Source: Branchiostoma floridae
Lineage: Eukaryota > Chordata > Leptocardii > Amphioxiformes > Branchiostomatidae
Reading direction: 5' to 3'
Length of the DNA stretch: 64,000 bases
Assembly (NCBI RefSeq): GCF_000003815.2
Contig: NC_049997.1
Span: 13,984,067 to 14,048,066, forward strand
Shown here: positions 13,201-28,200 of the stretch, in pieces
Position numbering within the stretch: the stretch's first letter is position 1
How the letters are laid out: each line of letters starts with the position of its first letter
Notes under the pieces: generated by a model
The model's input: the letters and a program-made list of their open reading frames with translations, nothing else
What the model was told of the DNA's origin: nothing
Databases searched by the model: none
Translations under genes and position numbers: made by a program

Positions 13201-16200
13201 AGTTAGACCTGTAGAAAAGGAAGTCATAAAATCATGATATTACAAGTGAATTAATCTCATTGAAGGCAATACAAAATAACACACTGCATTTGAGATGGCA
13301 CAAAATATTATTTCTGAGGGCTATTTATGATTAAGAAGGCATATACATGTAGGACAATAGCTTTATCTATAAGAAATACATATATAATAAGTATAGCAAT
13401 ATTCAGACATTTTAATTATTCCCAATGCACATTTCATTGTCTTCCTTGGACGGCTTCTGTATCTGTATCTACACATGTATATAGCCTGTATGACCTTCCT
13501 TTGGCATAACACACCACCCTGTATAGACCCATTTCACGCAATATACAGAATGCAATGTTATATCTAGATTAACTCATAAAATCTCCCTGCCGATTTTGGT
13601 CATCATGCAACTTCACGAAATAATCCGAGATAACATTTTTCTTCAGATACAGACATAAAGAACCACTGACGTATTGTTTCACAAACACTTTTCCTCACCT
13701 GTAGCTCTGTACTCAGATCTGTACCCATCCAGGGACACTGCAGCAAAAGTGTCGTCCAGACCCTGCTTGGTCCCAATCTTGAAGTCGTAGCTCACAATGT
13801 TACTCTCTGACTCCAGGAAGAACTCCCAGCTGCACTGGAGCTCAGTTGCAGCTGAAACACAATTGTACATCACGTCAATTGAAAAAAGGCCAAGCTGTAT
13901 AAAGAACCAAATAATTTGGGGGACGCGTAGATATTTAGATCTGTGGTAAAACGTACATGATGACTAGATTTTTTAAAAATTGAATGTGATTGTGTAGGGT
14001 GGTCCCATATTTCTATAGTGATCAACTGTGGCACCAGTACCGGTAGACTTGCCATACTCTAGTATGAGTGGCTGTCCATCAATTGTGGCACCATTTCTTC
14101 CAATATGATAGGTGAAATCCATACAATGTAGTTGACACATAGTTCTTGGCTTCGCAGTATTGACTTTTGGGTGAAATCAGGATAACCAAGGTGTAATGAT
14201 AGCCTTTAGCTGCAAATGGTGACATAAGGCCTGGTTGGTTCCTAAAACTACTGAGTGAGCAAAGCTGACCAATGACATCAAGGCCTCTTAATCAATTTCA
14301 AATAGGGGCTCCTTATTGGTCAACATTGTGTGGCTAAATGGTAATGATGTGTAAAGTCCTAGAGCTCACCAGACATGTAGGATGGACAGTTCACAGTGCC
14401 GACCACAGGAGGGGTGTTGTCTATTACCACACTGCCACTCTGGGCACGGTTGGTCAGTCCAGCCACGTTACTGCCATACACAGTCAGGATGTTGGGGATA
14501 CCTGGGGAGAAATGATTATTAAAGTAATAGCTGAACACTGCATTCCTAACAATCATCATCTTAATCATCATCTGTTGACCCCCGGGTGGGATGAGGTAAG
14601 TCCATGCACTACTATGGGCGGCCACGCCAGTCCTTCTCAGCTAGATTGGTATTTCTATAGAGAACTCTCATGAAGGTGAGCTTCTTGCAATATGTTTTTC
14701 CACAAGGCCTCCACAAAAGGAGTAAGCAAAAGAGCAACGGTATTCCTAACAATGCCTTACCTGCTAGCTAAGGCATTGTTAGCTTAAATATGAAAAAATC
14801 ATCAGCTTGGTTTTGTGGTAAGGTAAAAATTGAAATCTTAAATTTGCTTCAGCAATTTCAGAAACCCTTAAAAAACTTTCCTATGAAAAAGGGTGGGGGC
14901 ATATTCATATCAAAAATTTTCTAGACTGAAATCTGTGGACAAAATTGTTGGAATATATCAAATCATAGGTAAAACGTAAAACTTTCCATTCAAACACAAC
15001 AGCTCCTTATGTTTCAGAACCAAGGAGAGGACTATAAAACTTTTCTATTCAAATGGGGGAAAATTGTAAATCATTTTTCATGATAGATAATGCAATGCAG
15101 CTTACTATAGCTCATGTTTTGGGCAGAGCAAACTATCCTTGAGAAAGGTCCTTTGAACAAGCTGCCTCCCCCCAAGCACTGGAATACCGGATATCAAACA
15201 CTAATGATTTTTAAAACCCTTGACATGTTGAGCCCATATATACGGGTTGGACATAATATATATATATATATAATGCTTGAAGTATCATTATGGGCGAGGG
15301 TCATTTCTCACTGAAATGTGGTATATTACAGCAAACCACATTGACTGGGGAAGTACATGTAAATCTGCAGCAGTAGCACAGAATAGGCCAAGTTTTACTG
15401 ATCGGATTAATTACCAGCTTAGTGGGGTTGAATCGGCAAAAAAAAACCACATCAGGACAAGGGTTAATTTTATAAGCCTTCTATACAAAAACAAACGTGG
15501 TTGATAAAACCTACCTGGAGCTGCAGGTCTAACACCAGCTTTGTTACTTCGATAAGCATGGTTGAAGGGTGTCGCTGCCAGGGTGTCGCTGCCGTAGGGT
15601 GTTGTACCAAACTGGTACCAGCCGGAACTGACCGGACAGTCGTCATCGGTGACATCAAAGGCTGCACTGATGAAACCTGACGTCAGCTGGTAACGGTTTG
15701 TACCAGGTGCCAAGCTCTGTAAGAAAAATTAACAACAAGGAACAATAAACATTTGGGATATAATATCCTTATCATCTTAGACTCACTGAAAAAGCCCCAA
15801 TGTGAAACCTGTGTGACAGACTAAATGGAAATTTTCAACAAGAAATACATGGATATCCCAATGGTGTTACTTGGGGTGACTGCTATGTAAAAGATGTTGG
15901 TTAGCTTAAGAACTAGTCTGCTCTACAAATATACCTTTGTCTCCTATTTCTTGATAGATGTTGTCATAATCCATGGTTCCATTGTTAGTGAAAATAAACT
16001 TAAAGGACATGACATTGCAAAATAGTGAACCTTGAAGATGTAAACAGGGGTTAAGAAAAATAACATTTTGAAACAAATTTGATAACATGTTGTAATAGAC
16101 TACAAACTATGCATAAAACATGCTTGGAATGGGGTATCATCAACATACCGCATCTTCACCAACAGGCACAATCCCAACACTGGTGATGTCCACAGTTGGA

Positions 16201-19200
16201 GGAGTGCAGTCGATGAGGATTCCATCTGAGTAGGACTCCAGGATGTTCCCAAACCCAGTGATGGCACGGACTGTCAGGTAGTACGTCACTCCGCAATCCA
16301 AGGACAGGATGGCTCTTGCTTTGCCACTGCCTCCCAATCCTTGAGTGAAAGAACAAAATTCAATGAGAAACATGAGCTAAACATCTATCTTAATTGGTTA
16401 AAAATTGTCTCTCTCTATCCTAAATCTATGCTTTGTTAGCTATGCTGTCCTATATCAATATGATTGGACTGCCAGATAAATCTGAGTATCTTAGATGATA
16501 TTTGCTATCTTAGACTGTATTTATCAATTGATTGTATTCAATGTACTAATACAAGGTTATGTCTATACATCAGCAATCACTGCCTGTGACCTACGTGTAT
16601 TGTATATTTTACAATCCAAATGAATTCTTAGTCCAAAAAAATAAATTTGCCAATAAGATCATGTTTTTGGTGCTGTTTGCGGGTGGGGTTTGCTTGCAAT
16701 ACAAGCTTAATTGTTAGTGGACAGCATACATTGTAGCTTGAGAAGCTGTTACTGGATTGCTATGGTACTGCAGCAATATTTCCAAAATGGATATCCTATT
16801 TGATCATGACTTTTCCAGTGCAGGCATTGGTCATAAGCATATTTGAGGAAAGAAGATGCTATCGGCTCCCAATGTTTTTTTTTTCATTTTCTTATTCTTT
16901 TAAGTCATCATTCCTTTTGTCTATCAAATGAATAGACTGACCTCCACCCCTGACTTGGTCCTCAGGTTTAAGAATGATCCCAGCAGACAGGAAGGGTTGA
17001 ACATCGTCCTCACCACTGGAGGTACCCACAGCCCACAGGTAGTGAGCTATACCATTCAACTGGCTCTCAAAACCTAAAACATATGAAACATATATCAACA
17101 TGTATGTTAAGTTGTCCTAATCTGTAACATTGTTTTCAAACTAATTCAACTAATCTTAATTCTTATCAAGATATTACATAATTTGTTACATCAGATGAAT
17201 ATGCTACCATTTTATTGATCAACCTTCTTCAGTTTTTCAGAAATATTTTCATAGCCTTTTTATATGACATTTACAGTAGCTTTAGAACAAAGGACAGCAC
17301 TTTAAAGAGTTAAAACAAACATTACATTTCTGTGTAGCTACTAGGGAAAGAGTTGCAAGCAAGACAATATAATAAGAAAAAGATAATATGACACACAGAT
17401 CTTTGTTATTTGCATGAGCTACCTTTTAGAAAACATCCATCAAAATCAACCAACATTAAAGAGCAAGGTATCAAATACAAGACAAACTGTTTTATTGTAA
17501 AACAAACTATCAAATCTCCAGCTACATGTACTATGAATCACTGTTTTATTAGTTATGCTAAATTCCACACCTTCCTGTCATCATGTAATTGGGATTTCCA
17601 GTGATCCACATGACATTTCATCAAGGCACAACCGCTTCAGACATTTCAGCACCAAGGACAGTACTTATAACATACCCTTATCAACATATATTCACCTGCA
17701 AAGTGTCCAGTGAGGATATTTTTGGTCCTCTGATAGTCGAGGTCAGTGTTCTCCTCTGGGCCATCTGTAACATAACCTGCCCTGTCCTCGTCTACGACAA
17801 ATATTGGCGAGGACGTGATCGTTGTGGAGAAAGAACCGGCGCCGTTCCGTGCCTTGGCGGTGACGTAATAGACCGGAACGTTGGTGTTCCAGTCCGTGAG
17901 AGGGAGGGTGAGGCCATTGATGTACCCTGCACGCTCGGAGCCCATATTGGTGAATGGTAGAAGGTTGTCAGCACCTGGTAAGGAAAAAATGAAATAGTTG
18001 TGACATATGGCATTGTGTAGCACATATAGCTATTGTGTAGCAAGCAGGGCTCTCGTCAGGACAGAAATTTGCTCGTTGGGACGGAAAATAATTTCACTCC
18101 AACCGTCCCAAAAAGGACGCGAAACTTGTTGAAAATGTACTTTTATAAGCTCAAAATGACATATTTTGCCAGGAAAATCAGCAAAATGGGCTTACAATGA
18201 GAAAAAATGTTAAGCTCGAGACAGCCCTGGTAGTGAGTGAATCAATTGGTTTTACTATATTCAAGTGTAAAGAAAGTGTTGAAGCATATAGAAGACTCAC
18301 CAGCACTTGTACCAACACAGACCCAGTAGTCCTGTATCCCACTCTCACCATCCACAGCTAACCAGGAGGCCTGGATACCATTAGGATCAGCCTGCCGCAC
18401 AAAACCATCTATCTTCTCCTCTGCACTGCCATCCAGTACTCCCACACGCAGGTACTGCATCTGTTCAAATTTTGAGAAACACATGTGCACAATGTATAAA
18501 CCTAAATACAAAGAATTGTCTGTTAAAGAAAAGTGATAGCTGAGTATAGACGGTATTGTCTTGCCCATTAGCCCATTGCTATTTATTATTTACAGATGGA
18601 AAGTGTACTAGGATCAACTACTGGGCCCAAAACAGGATTCTTTGTTACCCACAGTATATTAAAAGGCTTCCACTCCAAAGGTGTTTACATGCAAATCATA
18701 CAAGTCTTACCAAATGGGCCATGATCAGTTTCATTTGGCAGTCATATTACTTGCCTCAGACGTATATGTCTCAGAAAACCCTTCAATTAAATAGCAGTAC
18801 TTTGGCAGCTTTCTTCTTGCTTGAAGAAACTACTGTAAATGCATTTAAGTTCGCGGGGATTTAATTTCGCGGTAACGGGAAAATGGACTTTTCGCGGTGG
18901 TTTTAATTTCACGGTAGCACCATGCACTGTAGTCTCTTACTGTTATGGAAAAATATTCGCGGTGGTTTTAAATTCGCGGTGAAGCGGCAGCCGCGAAAAC
19001 CGCGAACATTAATCCACCGCGAACATTTCTGCATTTACAGTATAACAAGCTCCGGGTCCATTGGACACAGGGAGTACTACTGCAACTTCATCATTTTTTT
19101 CATAATATGGAAAGATATCTTACCGCAGGAGGTGATGGGTCGATGACATCACCGTCTGTCTGGTAGACAGAAGTCAGCGTAGCTCTGTTGACAGCTCCGA

Positions 19201-22200
19201 CCCTGGTCTGGTACATGGCTCCAGCAGACAGACTCAGTCCTGTCTCCGTATGGCGGGACAGGGAGGCCGGGTACAGCAGCTTCCAGGGATCATTAGCTGT
19301 TTGAGGGTTACAGAAATGTCTCATCATTCATACAGCATTGTTGCTGTTATTATTGTTATTGGGTGGGCCGACTACTCACTCTTTGCAGCCAGGGGCTGAA
19401 TTGCGAGGAGCTTACAATAGGCAGGGCTAAATCATAAGGGTCTGTAGCAAGCTGCCATTCGGTGCCACTCAGGTGACCTCAATATGACTGTCGCAAGTGT
19501 CTGGAGCGAGCTGCCATTCCGCGCCACTCAGGTGACCTCAATACGACAGTAATTGCCCCAGGTGCGGCCAAGGTACTGTAGGTTTTTAACCGCTCACACC
19601 ACACCATCGCACATGTGGCGGATTCTTTAACGTGCCTGGGGTATGGCTCTCCCCAGACACGGGACCTCCACGGGAAGTCCTATCAGAGGGTGTTAGTTAG
19701 AGTATCTTGTCACAATTGAAACTATATGTATCATCCAAGACAACAAAGAACAAGAAATAGAAAATATCATAAGTCTCTGAAATGTTCTTATTTTATTCAC
19801 CATTGTGACTTTCTCTCTGATTCTATCTACACATTTTTTCTGGCCATAAATTTTCCTGGCCATACATTTTACTGAACCCAGGTCAAGCTAAATTTCCCAT
19901 TTTTCCAGTTACATCTTCTGCCTTAAATCCTGTCACTCTACAAAATTCAAATAATTATTGACACACACCAACACAAAAACAGTGACCAAAAACAATTTTT
20001 TCCTCTTTTTATGGAGATATCAATTTTTCAAAATTCTGGCTGCTTCTTCTCCCTTCTTCAGTTTTGTATGATTTTTAGTTTTTAGGAGATAATTATGACC
20101 AACAAATGCTAACGTTACACATGATCAAATACAAAAACTGCAATAAACTATGCAGATATACACAAAGAAAACTTATTAACTATCAGCATGGAATAAAGTA
20201 ACTGGTCCACATTCAATCAAAGAGATGCCTTTCTGCAGGATTATTACACAGATTAAAAAAAGGACAGTCTTACTTGGCACAATTTGTTGCCTGGTTCCAT
20301 GGAAGGTCTCAAAGATGGCTAACTTGTAGTGGTCCAGTCCAGACTCCTCATCCTGGTAGCTCCAACTTGAAGACAGGGAGTTTTGGGTTGTCTGCAAGTT
20401 GTGCAAAGATGATGATAAGCAGAAAGTTACCATGATTTCAGAACAAATACTGTAAATTTCACAATGCAGCTGCAGAAAATTCAAGTACAGTTCCAGTTGA
20501 GGTCCAGTGGAGCAGGTCCAGGTCCAGGTCCAGACCTGATCCTGGACCTGATTATACAAATCATATCATTTGAGAGAGTCAGACATGACTCCATGAGTGC
20601 CATGAGTTATGTTCAAAACACATACAGTTTTATTAGAAAGATATACTATTAGCTATTTTAATGTACAAGAAAAAATAAACAGAAAGGGGATGTAACAAAA
20701 CAAGCAAGATTTTAGTTTCAGTGACTCTAGTGATCACTGAGCTATCCTGAAGTATTTTTACTGCTACGACTTGACCCAGGCTGTGAATATGGTCTGACCC
20801 TGAATACTGAAAAAAATTATTACGTAAAACGGAAACCATGAACATCAACAAAATTCTATAAATCAAATTTCTCTTACGTGTTGGTCCTGTAAGATTTAGC
20901 CTTCATTAATTATGTCATTTACCAAATTTTCATGTAAAGACTAATGTTAGTTTACCTGGTAGTCCCTGTCAACAGGAGGGTCAGAATCCCCATCCCAGAT
21001 GTCCACCAGGTAGTCAAACACAGGAGGAGTCAGGTCCACGATGAAACTGTCTGTCTCTGCCTCTGTCACACCTCCAGCAACATTGATAGCTGTGAGCTTT
21101 GTGGTGACAATGTCAGCTGCACAAACAGAGAGGCAGATGACATTATACTACAGTTTGTTAAGAACACATTTTGTAAGAAATGTACAATTGTTAAGACATT
21201 TTGCATTATAACAAATGAGTAAAAAAGTGCAAATCTATACAAAAATTTAAAAAGGAATTTGGGCAAGGCTCGATTCTGGCATTTCCCCTGCATATACATA
21301 TCCTATCATGTGTCACTATTATTTAATTTAATTGAATGTATACTGTACGAAAAAAGTATATGAAATCAGATACGATTTATTAGCCTTGCTCTAGGCTATA
21401 TATTTTTTTCTCAAATGGTAGCAGAAATATTTTTCTTTCAAGGTTTCAATAGTGAAAGTAGTAGAGGAAGACCCTGGTGGGTTTCATTACCGTGGAGGAG
21501 GTGGAAGTGGTAGAACACCACCGAACCCTCGTCCTTATCAATGTCATCAGGGCCATGGATGAGATGGTCTGCTCCATAGTTACCATCACTGAAAGAAAAT
21601 GTTATATTGTATCAATAATTATGCTCAGGCAACAGAGGTTGTGGTTGACCAAGGAAATCCAGGATGGAATGCGTTAGGAGGGACATCAAGGTGTGCAGTC
21701 TATCTAGGGTGAACCCGCTGGACAGAGCCGCATGGAAGCATGGTGTGAAGACTAGCTGACTGTCTACCCGTGCCAGAGATCCCAGCAGCAGTACAATCAA
21801 ATATTGGATACTACTAATACTACTATACATAAGCTCAAGGGAAGTTATACCAGCTGAACAATACAGATACAGGTATACAGAAATTTTATGATATCATTGT
21901 CATCACAAAGCAAGGAATACATGTCATTTACAAGCAAGAACTGACACCTGTTCAGCAAATAGGATGAGCTGACTGAAACTATAAAAAGATAAATGGCAGT
22001 GGTATTCCCATAGGTTTGGGATGACTGGGAAGCGGCAAGACTACCCTACAGAGCGGAGAAACCATTATATACTCTGGTCACCCAGAAGACTATCCAACAC
22101 ATGTAAGAGGAGTAGGAATCATTATGTCTAAGGAAAGTTCACGGAGTCTGATGGAATGGGAACCGGTCTCAGAGAGAATAATCACTGCTAGGTTCACGTC

Positions 22201-25200
22201 TCGATGCCAGGACACAACTATCATACAAGCATATGCTCCCACAAATGATGCAAGTGAAGCGGACAAGGAACTGTTCTACGAACAGCTGCAAGCCACCATG
22301 GCAAAGCGTAAGAAGAGGGACATCACTATTCTCATGGGGGACATGAATGCCAAAGTGGGATCAGCAAACAGTGGCAATGAGGGTGTGATGGGGAAGCATG
22401 GAGTTGGGACCATGAACCACAATGGAGAGCTCTTTGTCGACTTCTGCTCCGTGAACGACATGGTTATAGGAGGCACCTTGTTCCCACATAAGGAGAGCCA
22501 TAAAGTGACCTGGAGATCACCGGATGGATCCTACGAGAACCAAATAGACCACATTGCAATTTCTAGAAGGTGGCGCGGAACCCTACAAGACTGCAGAATA
22601 AAGAGGAGTGCAGATGTTGGCTCGGACCACCATCTACTTATGGCTGCCTGCAGGGTACGTCTCGCCGCTTGCAGAAAGAAAGTTCAGAAGACTACTAAGT
22701 ACAATGTGGAGAGGCTAAAAAACCCGGATATAAAACAGCAGTTTGTACTCACCTTGGCCAACCGCTTCGATGTTCTACGTTACAATTCGGATAATGAGGA
22801 AGAGTTAGATGATGATGAAATAGAAACCGAATGGTCGACCATCAAAGAAGCGTACACAAGCACATGTGAAGAGGTTCTGGGAAAGGTAAAGCGGGAGAGG
22901 AAGGAATGGATGAGCGAGGGCACATGGGAGAAAGTGGAGGAAAGACGCAAACTGAAAGCAAACATCGAGAACTGCAGAACCAGGAACCAGAAGGCCAATG
23001 CCATGAAGCAGTACAACTCAGCTGACAGGAAAGTAAAGAAAAGTTGCAGGAGAGATAAAAGGAAGTGGATCTCAGACAACGCTGCCGAGGCAGAAGAGGC
23101 CGCGTCAAAGCAGGATATGAAAACCCTCTATAGAATCACCAAAACACTGAGTGGGAAAAGAAGACAAATAAACAAGCCAGTACAAGACAAGAATGGTGAA
23201 CTGCTTGCAACAAAGGAGCAACAAATGGAACGCTGGAGAGACCACTTTAAAGAAATTCTCAATCGCACACCTCCACCGAATCCCCCGGAAATTGAGCCCC
23301 CAATAGAATTGCTCGATATTCGCACTGGCCCACCAAGCAAGATAGAGATCCGCAAGGCCATCTCTTCACTCAAGAACGGGAAAGCCGCAGGACCCGATGG
23401 AATTCCTCCAGAGGCCTGGAAAGAGGCAGGTAACCTTTCTGTTGAAGCTCTGCATCCACTACTCAGCAGAATCTGGCTAGAAGAGAGGACACCCACAGAC
23501 TGGAAGAGAGGTACTATTATAAAGCTGCCAAAGAAAGGTGACTTGACACAATGTAAAAACTGGCGTGGCATCATGCTTCTCTCAGTTGCCAGCAAGCTAC
23601 TCTGCAGGATCATCCTCAATAGAACAGCAAACGCAATGGAGACCAAACTAAGAGATAATCAAGCAGGCTTCCGAGCAAATAGATCTTGTAGCGACCAGAT
23701 CGCAACCCTAAGAGTCATAGTGGAGCAATCAACAGAATTCAATTCACAACTGTATGCTGTTTTTGTGGACTATGAAAAAGCGTTTGATTCACTCGACAGG
23801 ACATCACTATGGAACATCCTTGCCCACTATGGAATCCCCCCAAAGATCATCAACATGATTAAAGTCTTCTACACCAACTTTCAAGCACAAGTATCCCACG
23901 AAGGAGATCTGACAGAGCCCTTCAACATGACCACCGGAGTGCGACAGGGGTGCCTCTTGAGCCCGCTGCTATTTATAACTGCACTGGACTGGGTGATGAG
24001 GGAAACTACCAAAGATGCCAGGACAGGAATTCAGTGGACATTGACGGACATGTTAGATGACTTAGACTTCGCGGACGACCTTGCTCTTCTGTGCCATACC
24101 ATCAGCCAGATGAGAGAGAAGACCCAGAGGTTAGAACACAAGTCAGGCCAAGTGGGACTAATCATCAACGCAGGAAAAACTAAAGAGATGAGGGTGAAAA
24201 CGGTGGGGAACGCCAAACCTGTGTGCTGCAGAGGAATAGAGCTGGAGACAGTGAAGGAATTCACATACCTTGGCAGTGTCATCAGCAGTGACGGAGGTGC
24301 GACCAAGGACATTGAAGCCCGCATAGGGAAGGGAAAGGCTGCCTTTGTCCAACTAAGACCAGTTTGGAGGGCCAGGAACATCTCCCTCAGAACAAAGCTA
24401 CGTATCTTTGAATCCAATGTCAAGTCCATCCTACTATATGGCTGTGAAACCTGGGGCCTAACACAAGCCAACATTAAGAAACTCCAAACCTTCATCAATG
24501 TAAGACTCCGCTACATCCTTGGCATTTGGTGGCCAAATAAGATCAGCAACCATGACCTCCTGGAGAAAACTGGCCAGGAACCTGTGGAGGTCACCATAAG
24601 GCGCAGGAAATGGAGGTGGATTGGACACACACTAAGAAAACCCCCACCATCCATTACGAGGGCAGTCCTAGAATGGAACCCCCAAGGCAAAAGACGAAGA
24701 GGTAGACCTAGGCTGTCGTGGAGGCGAGGAGTCATGAAGGACCTACAACATGCAAAGACCTCGTGGCATGAGGCTAAGACAACCGCCAAAGACCGAGGAA
24801 GGTGGAGGCATCTCACCGAGGCCCTGTGCTCCAGAAGGGGCAAAGAGGATTAAGTCAAGTAAAGTCATTCCCATAGGTTTGTATCCACTGCGTCCAGGAA
24901 GTGGAGCATATTCCTCTCCTTCAACCGAATTTTACCCCCCTAGCCAAAGGCAGGTACCCATTTTTTTTACCTCGGTAGAGTGAGGGTATAGTCATGTAAG
25001 TGCCTTTCTCAAGAACACAAGATCCAACCAGGAACTCCAGGAATCCAATCAGTAACTTCAATTATTATGGTTGCTGGCCTAGCCACTTGGCCACAATGTC
25101 TAAGGCTATATTTCACTGCTATGATACAAAATGAAGTTACTCAAAAGACCTTGGACTGGTGTATTTTACTCACCTATCCCTCTGCCTTCTGTATACGGAC

Positions 25201-28200
25201 ACCATGAATTCATCAATGCCAGACTCGGGATCAAGAAAGTCTCCCCAGATTGTACCAACGATGGCCTGCTCTGAAGTGAACTCCTCATCTATGGGGATAC
25301 CGTTTGCATCCAGCTCTTCACTGGTCCCGTCCACAATCCAGCCAGCTACAGGTGGAGTCAGGTCTACCCGGGCTGAAGGAAATAGGCGGGAAAAATTGCA
25401 AAAAGTTCATATACTTAAGAAAATATGATCTTTTATGATATATCCAAACATAAATAAAATAGCATTGGTATGCATAATCAAGCATCGTTTCTAGATCTGT
25501 AAATCAAATTTGAGTTATCGGAAAGCATTGTATCATTTCATACAGTACTCAGAAACCTATAAAATCAATATAATTGACTATTATGATCAGAGAAAACAAA
25601 GTAAGAAAAAAATGGAATGAACATGAATCAAGGAAATACCATTGGGTTATGTAGTAATGATGCAAAACTACATGGCTTTATCATAAGTTTCTAAACAGTT
25701 TTTATATCATTGCAAAATCCTATTGATAGGGTATCATATAGGTACACATGTATACCCTTCACAAAATTGTAAAATTAAAAATTAAAAAAAAAAATTCTGT
25801 GCATACATTGTACAACAGTCATGAAAACATCTTACCTCCATTGCTAACCACAGTAACACTCAGCTTCTTGAACCCTCCGTGGTAGGCAATCAGCATGTTG
25901 TAGTACATGGAGTTGTGTACCAGGGGCTGGTCCAGGTTCATACAGGTCTGGTGGACCCTGCTGGTGAACTTGGTCAGGTTGACCAGGTCATACCCGCCTG
26001 GGAAGCTGCCCACGCCCCACATGTACTTACTGATACCAGACTCAGTGTCATAGAAGTCCTTCCAGTTGGCACAAACCTGGAAAAAAAGAGTTGAGGTTTG
26101 TAGTTGCAGAAAAGATTGTAAGGGCTTGGTCAAGTACTATAAATGCAGAAGTGTTCGCGGTGGATTAATGTTCGCGGTTTTCGCGGTGACCACTTCACCG
26201 CGAATTTAAAACCACCGCGAACATTTTTATACTATGATATTAGATTGCAGTCTATGGTGTTACCGCGAACTTAAATCCACCGCGAAAAGTCCTTTTTCCC
26301 GCTACCGCGAAATTAAATCCCCGCGAACTTAAAAACATTTACAGTATGTTCTTTGTTATGCATGTGACCTGTAAAATTCTGCTGCTTTTTATGGAAAGGC
26401 AAGTCTTGCAAGTACATGTAACTGGTTTGCAAGTAGTTGATTCTTGCAAGTAGTTGGTTCTATCACAGTCTGATTACAAATTATGCAACATAAATATTGT
26501 CTGGTGACCTACAATGAATAAGACTGTGCTGTAATTTGCATAATTTTGTTTGGTACTCACGCACAATTGCTGTATTAGAGGTGAGTTTAAACAGATGCAC
26601 AATCCCTGAGGTATACACACCTCAAAATTATTTGAGGTGTGTATGAAAAGATTGTTTACTGAGAAGGCCTCCATAATACTGTTCTTTAAAATGTTGTACT
26701 CCTAGGGTACCCGGCAAAATTATAAAAGTTGATGTTACTAAATATCAGAATATCATTGTCAAAATATCAGAATATCATGGTCAAATTCAATCAAAGTCTA
26801 TGCATCACTTTGTAGTAGCTTTTAAACTGGGGAAAACTGTTTTCTTCTGAGACTCATAGTCTGAGCATTTTTCTGTGAGTTCTGTGCGTGCATGTTTGCA
26901 TGTTTAAACTAAAGATAAACAGTAAAACACAATTCTAATGCAAAAATAGATCTACACTATGTATATTCTATACACAACTACACATACCTCATTCTGCTCC
27001 ATAGTCCAGTTCATGTCTCTACCATACTGGCTCCCGTCATTCACCACTCCAGCAGTGGGCGGGGTGTTGTCCATGACGATTGGGGATTCAGCCACACCCA
27101 TTCCTCTGAGATCAACTAAAAATTGACATAGATATTGAAATATACAAGTTATATATGGACTTGAAAAGATGCCAAAAGTATTTCTTTTTGGTTTAGCATG
27201 TTTCTGTTTTGACACTCTTTGGTTGAAAATTCTGCAAGACTTAATCAAGTGTTCCTTCTTGCATTATGCCTCAGTTACATTTTTCTATTCAGGTCACAGT
27301 CACAGTCACATTTCAAAACTGAAGCCCTTCTGGAGTAAATTCACTGCTTTTATTTTGCACTTCCAGGGGGCCTGTTGAAGCAAAAAATGGCTCATCAAGC
27401 TGCTGCTCAATATAAACGTCCCATGGATCCAACCAGAAATTGAAAACAAGTTAGTACCTGGTGGGGCATACCCTGGTGGGTTGGTGAGGGAGCTATAGCA
27501 AGAATCATATAGAACAGAAAACATGTATCAGACTGTTTTGGGAAGGAAGCACTGAGTCTCACTGACCTCCATTAATGACCCTCAGTTTTGGCCAGAAAGG
27601 CACCCCTTCCTCCTCAGTGGTCAGTTTTCCTGTCCAGTCCCCGGCTATCCCGTGCTCGTGAGAGCCGGTGTAGTTGTGACGTACCCAGTTCATCACCAGA
27701 ACATCAAACTTGGTCAAGCCCAGGCCGATGTCTGCCTCCCTGATGTCTGACTGCTTATCACTATGTACAGGACAGAGTCAACAGTCAACAATATATTCCC
27801 ATAGATCCAGAGTACAACATGGTGTACCAGCCTAAGGCTAAGATCTGTCCAATGGCTGAAGGCTGGGGGTGATCCAACCCTTGGAAGGGCTGACACTTAA
27901 GTCATATCCACTTGAGAAAACACACGTTTCAATGTGAAATGCGCCAGAAGTCGAGGAAAGTTGGGCACCCCAAAGACAAAATTAACAACAGCAATTCCAA
28001 CGTCCAAACGTCAACACAACAGTTGGGAACTTTGATCGATCATTTCTCTCTTATTTCCTTTGATTGCAATTTCTATCATATATCTTTGGAAATGTTGATT
28101 ATTATCCTTTATCATGGGACTCCATTTGCCAGGAACAATAATTGTAATTTATAAAAAAAAATTTCTTATTTTGAAATACTTCTCTACAGATAAAAATTGA

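Noticed and set aside
22276-24843. Minus-strand frames over the LINE
   Set aside because: Complement of the endonuclease/RT frame, without protein features of their own.
27464-27510. Extra short exon with TNPPGYAPPG on the minus strand
   Set aside because: Exons 39 and 38 already join in phase and in the domain pattern; adding this piece would break the frame.
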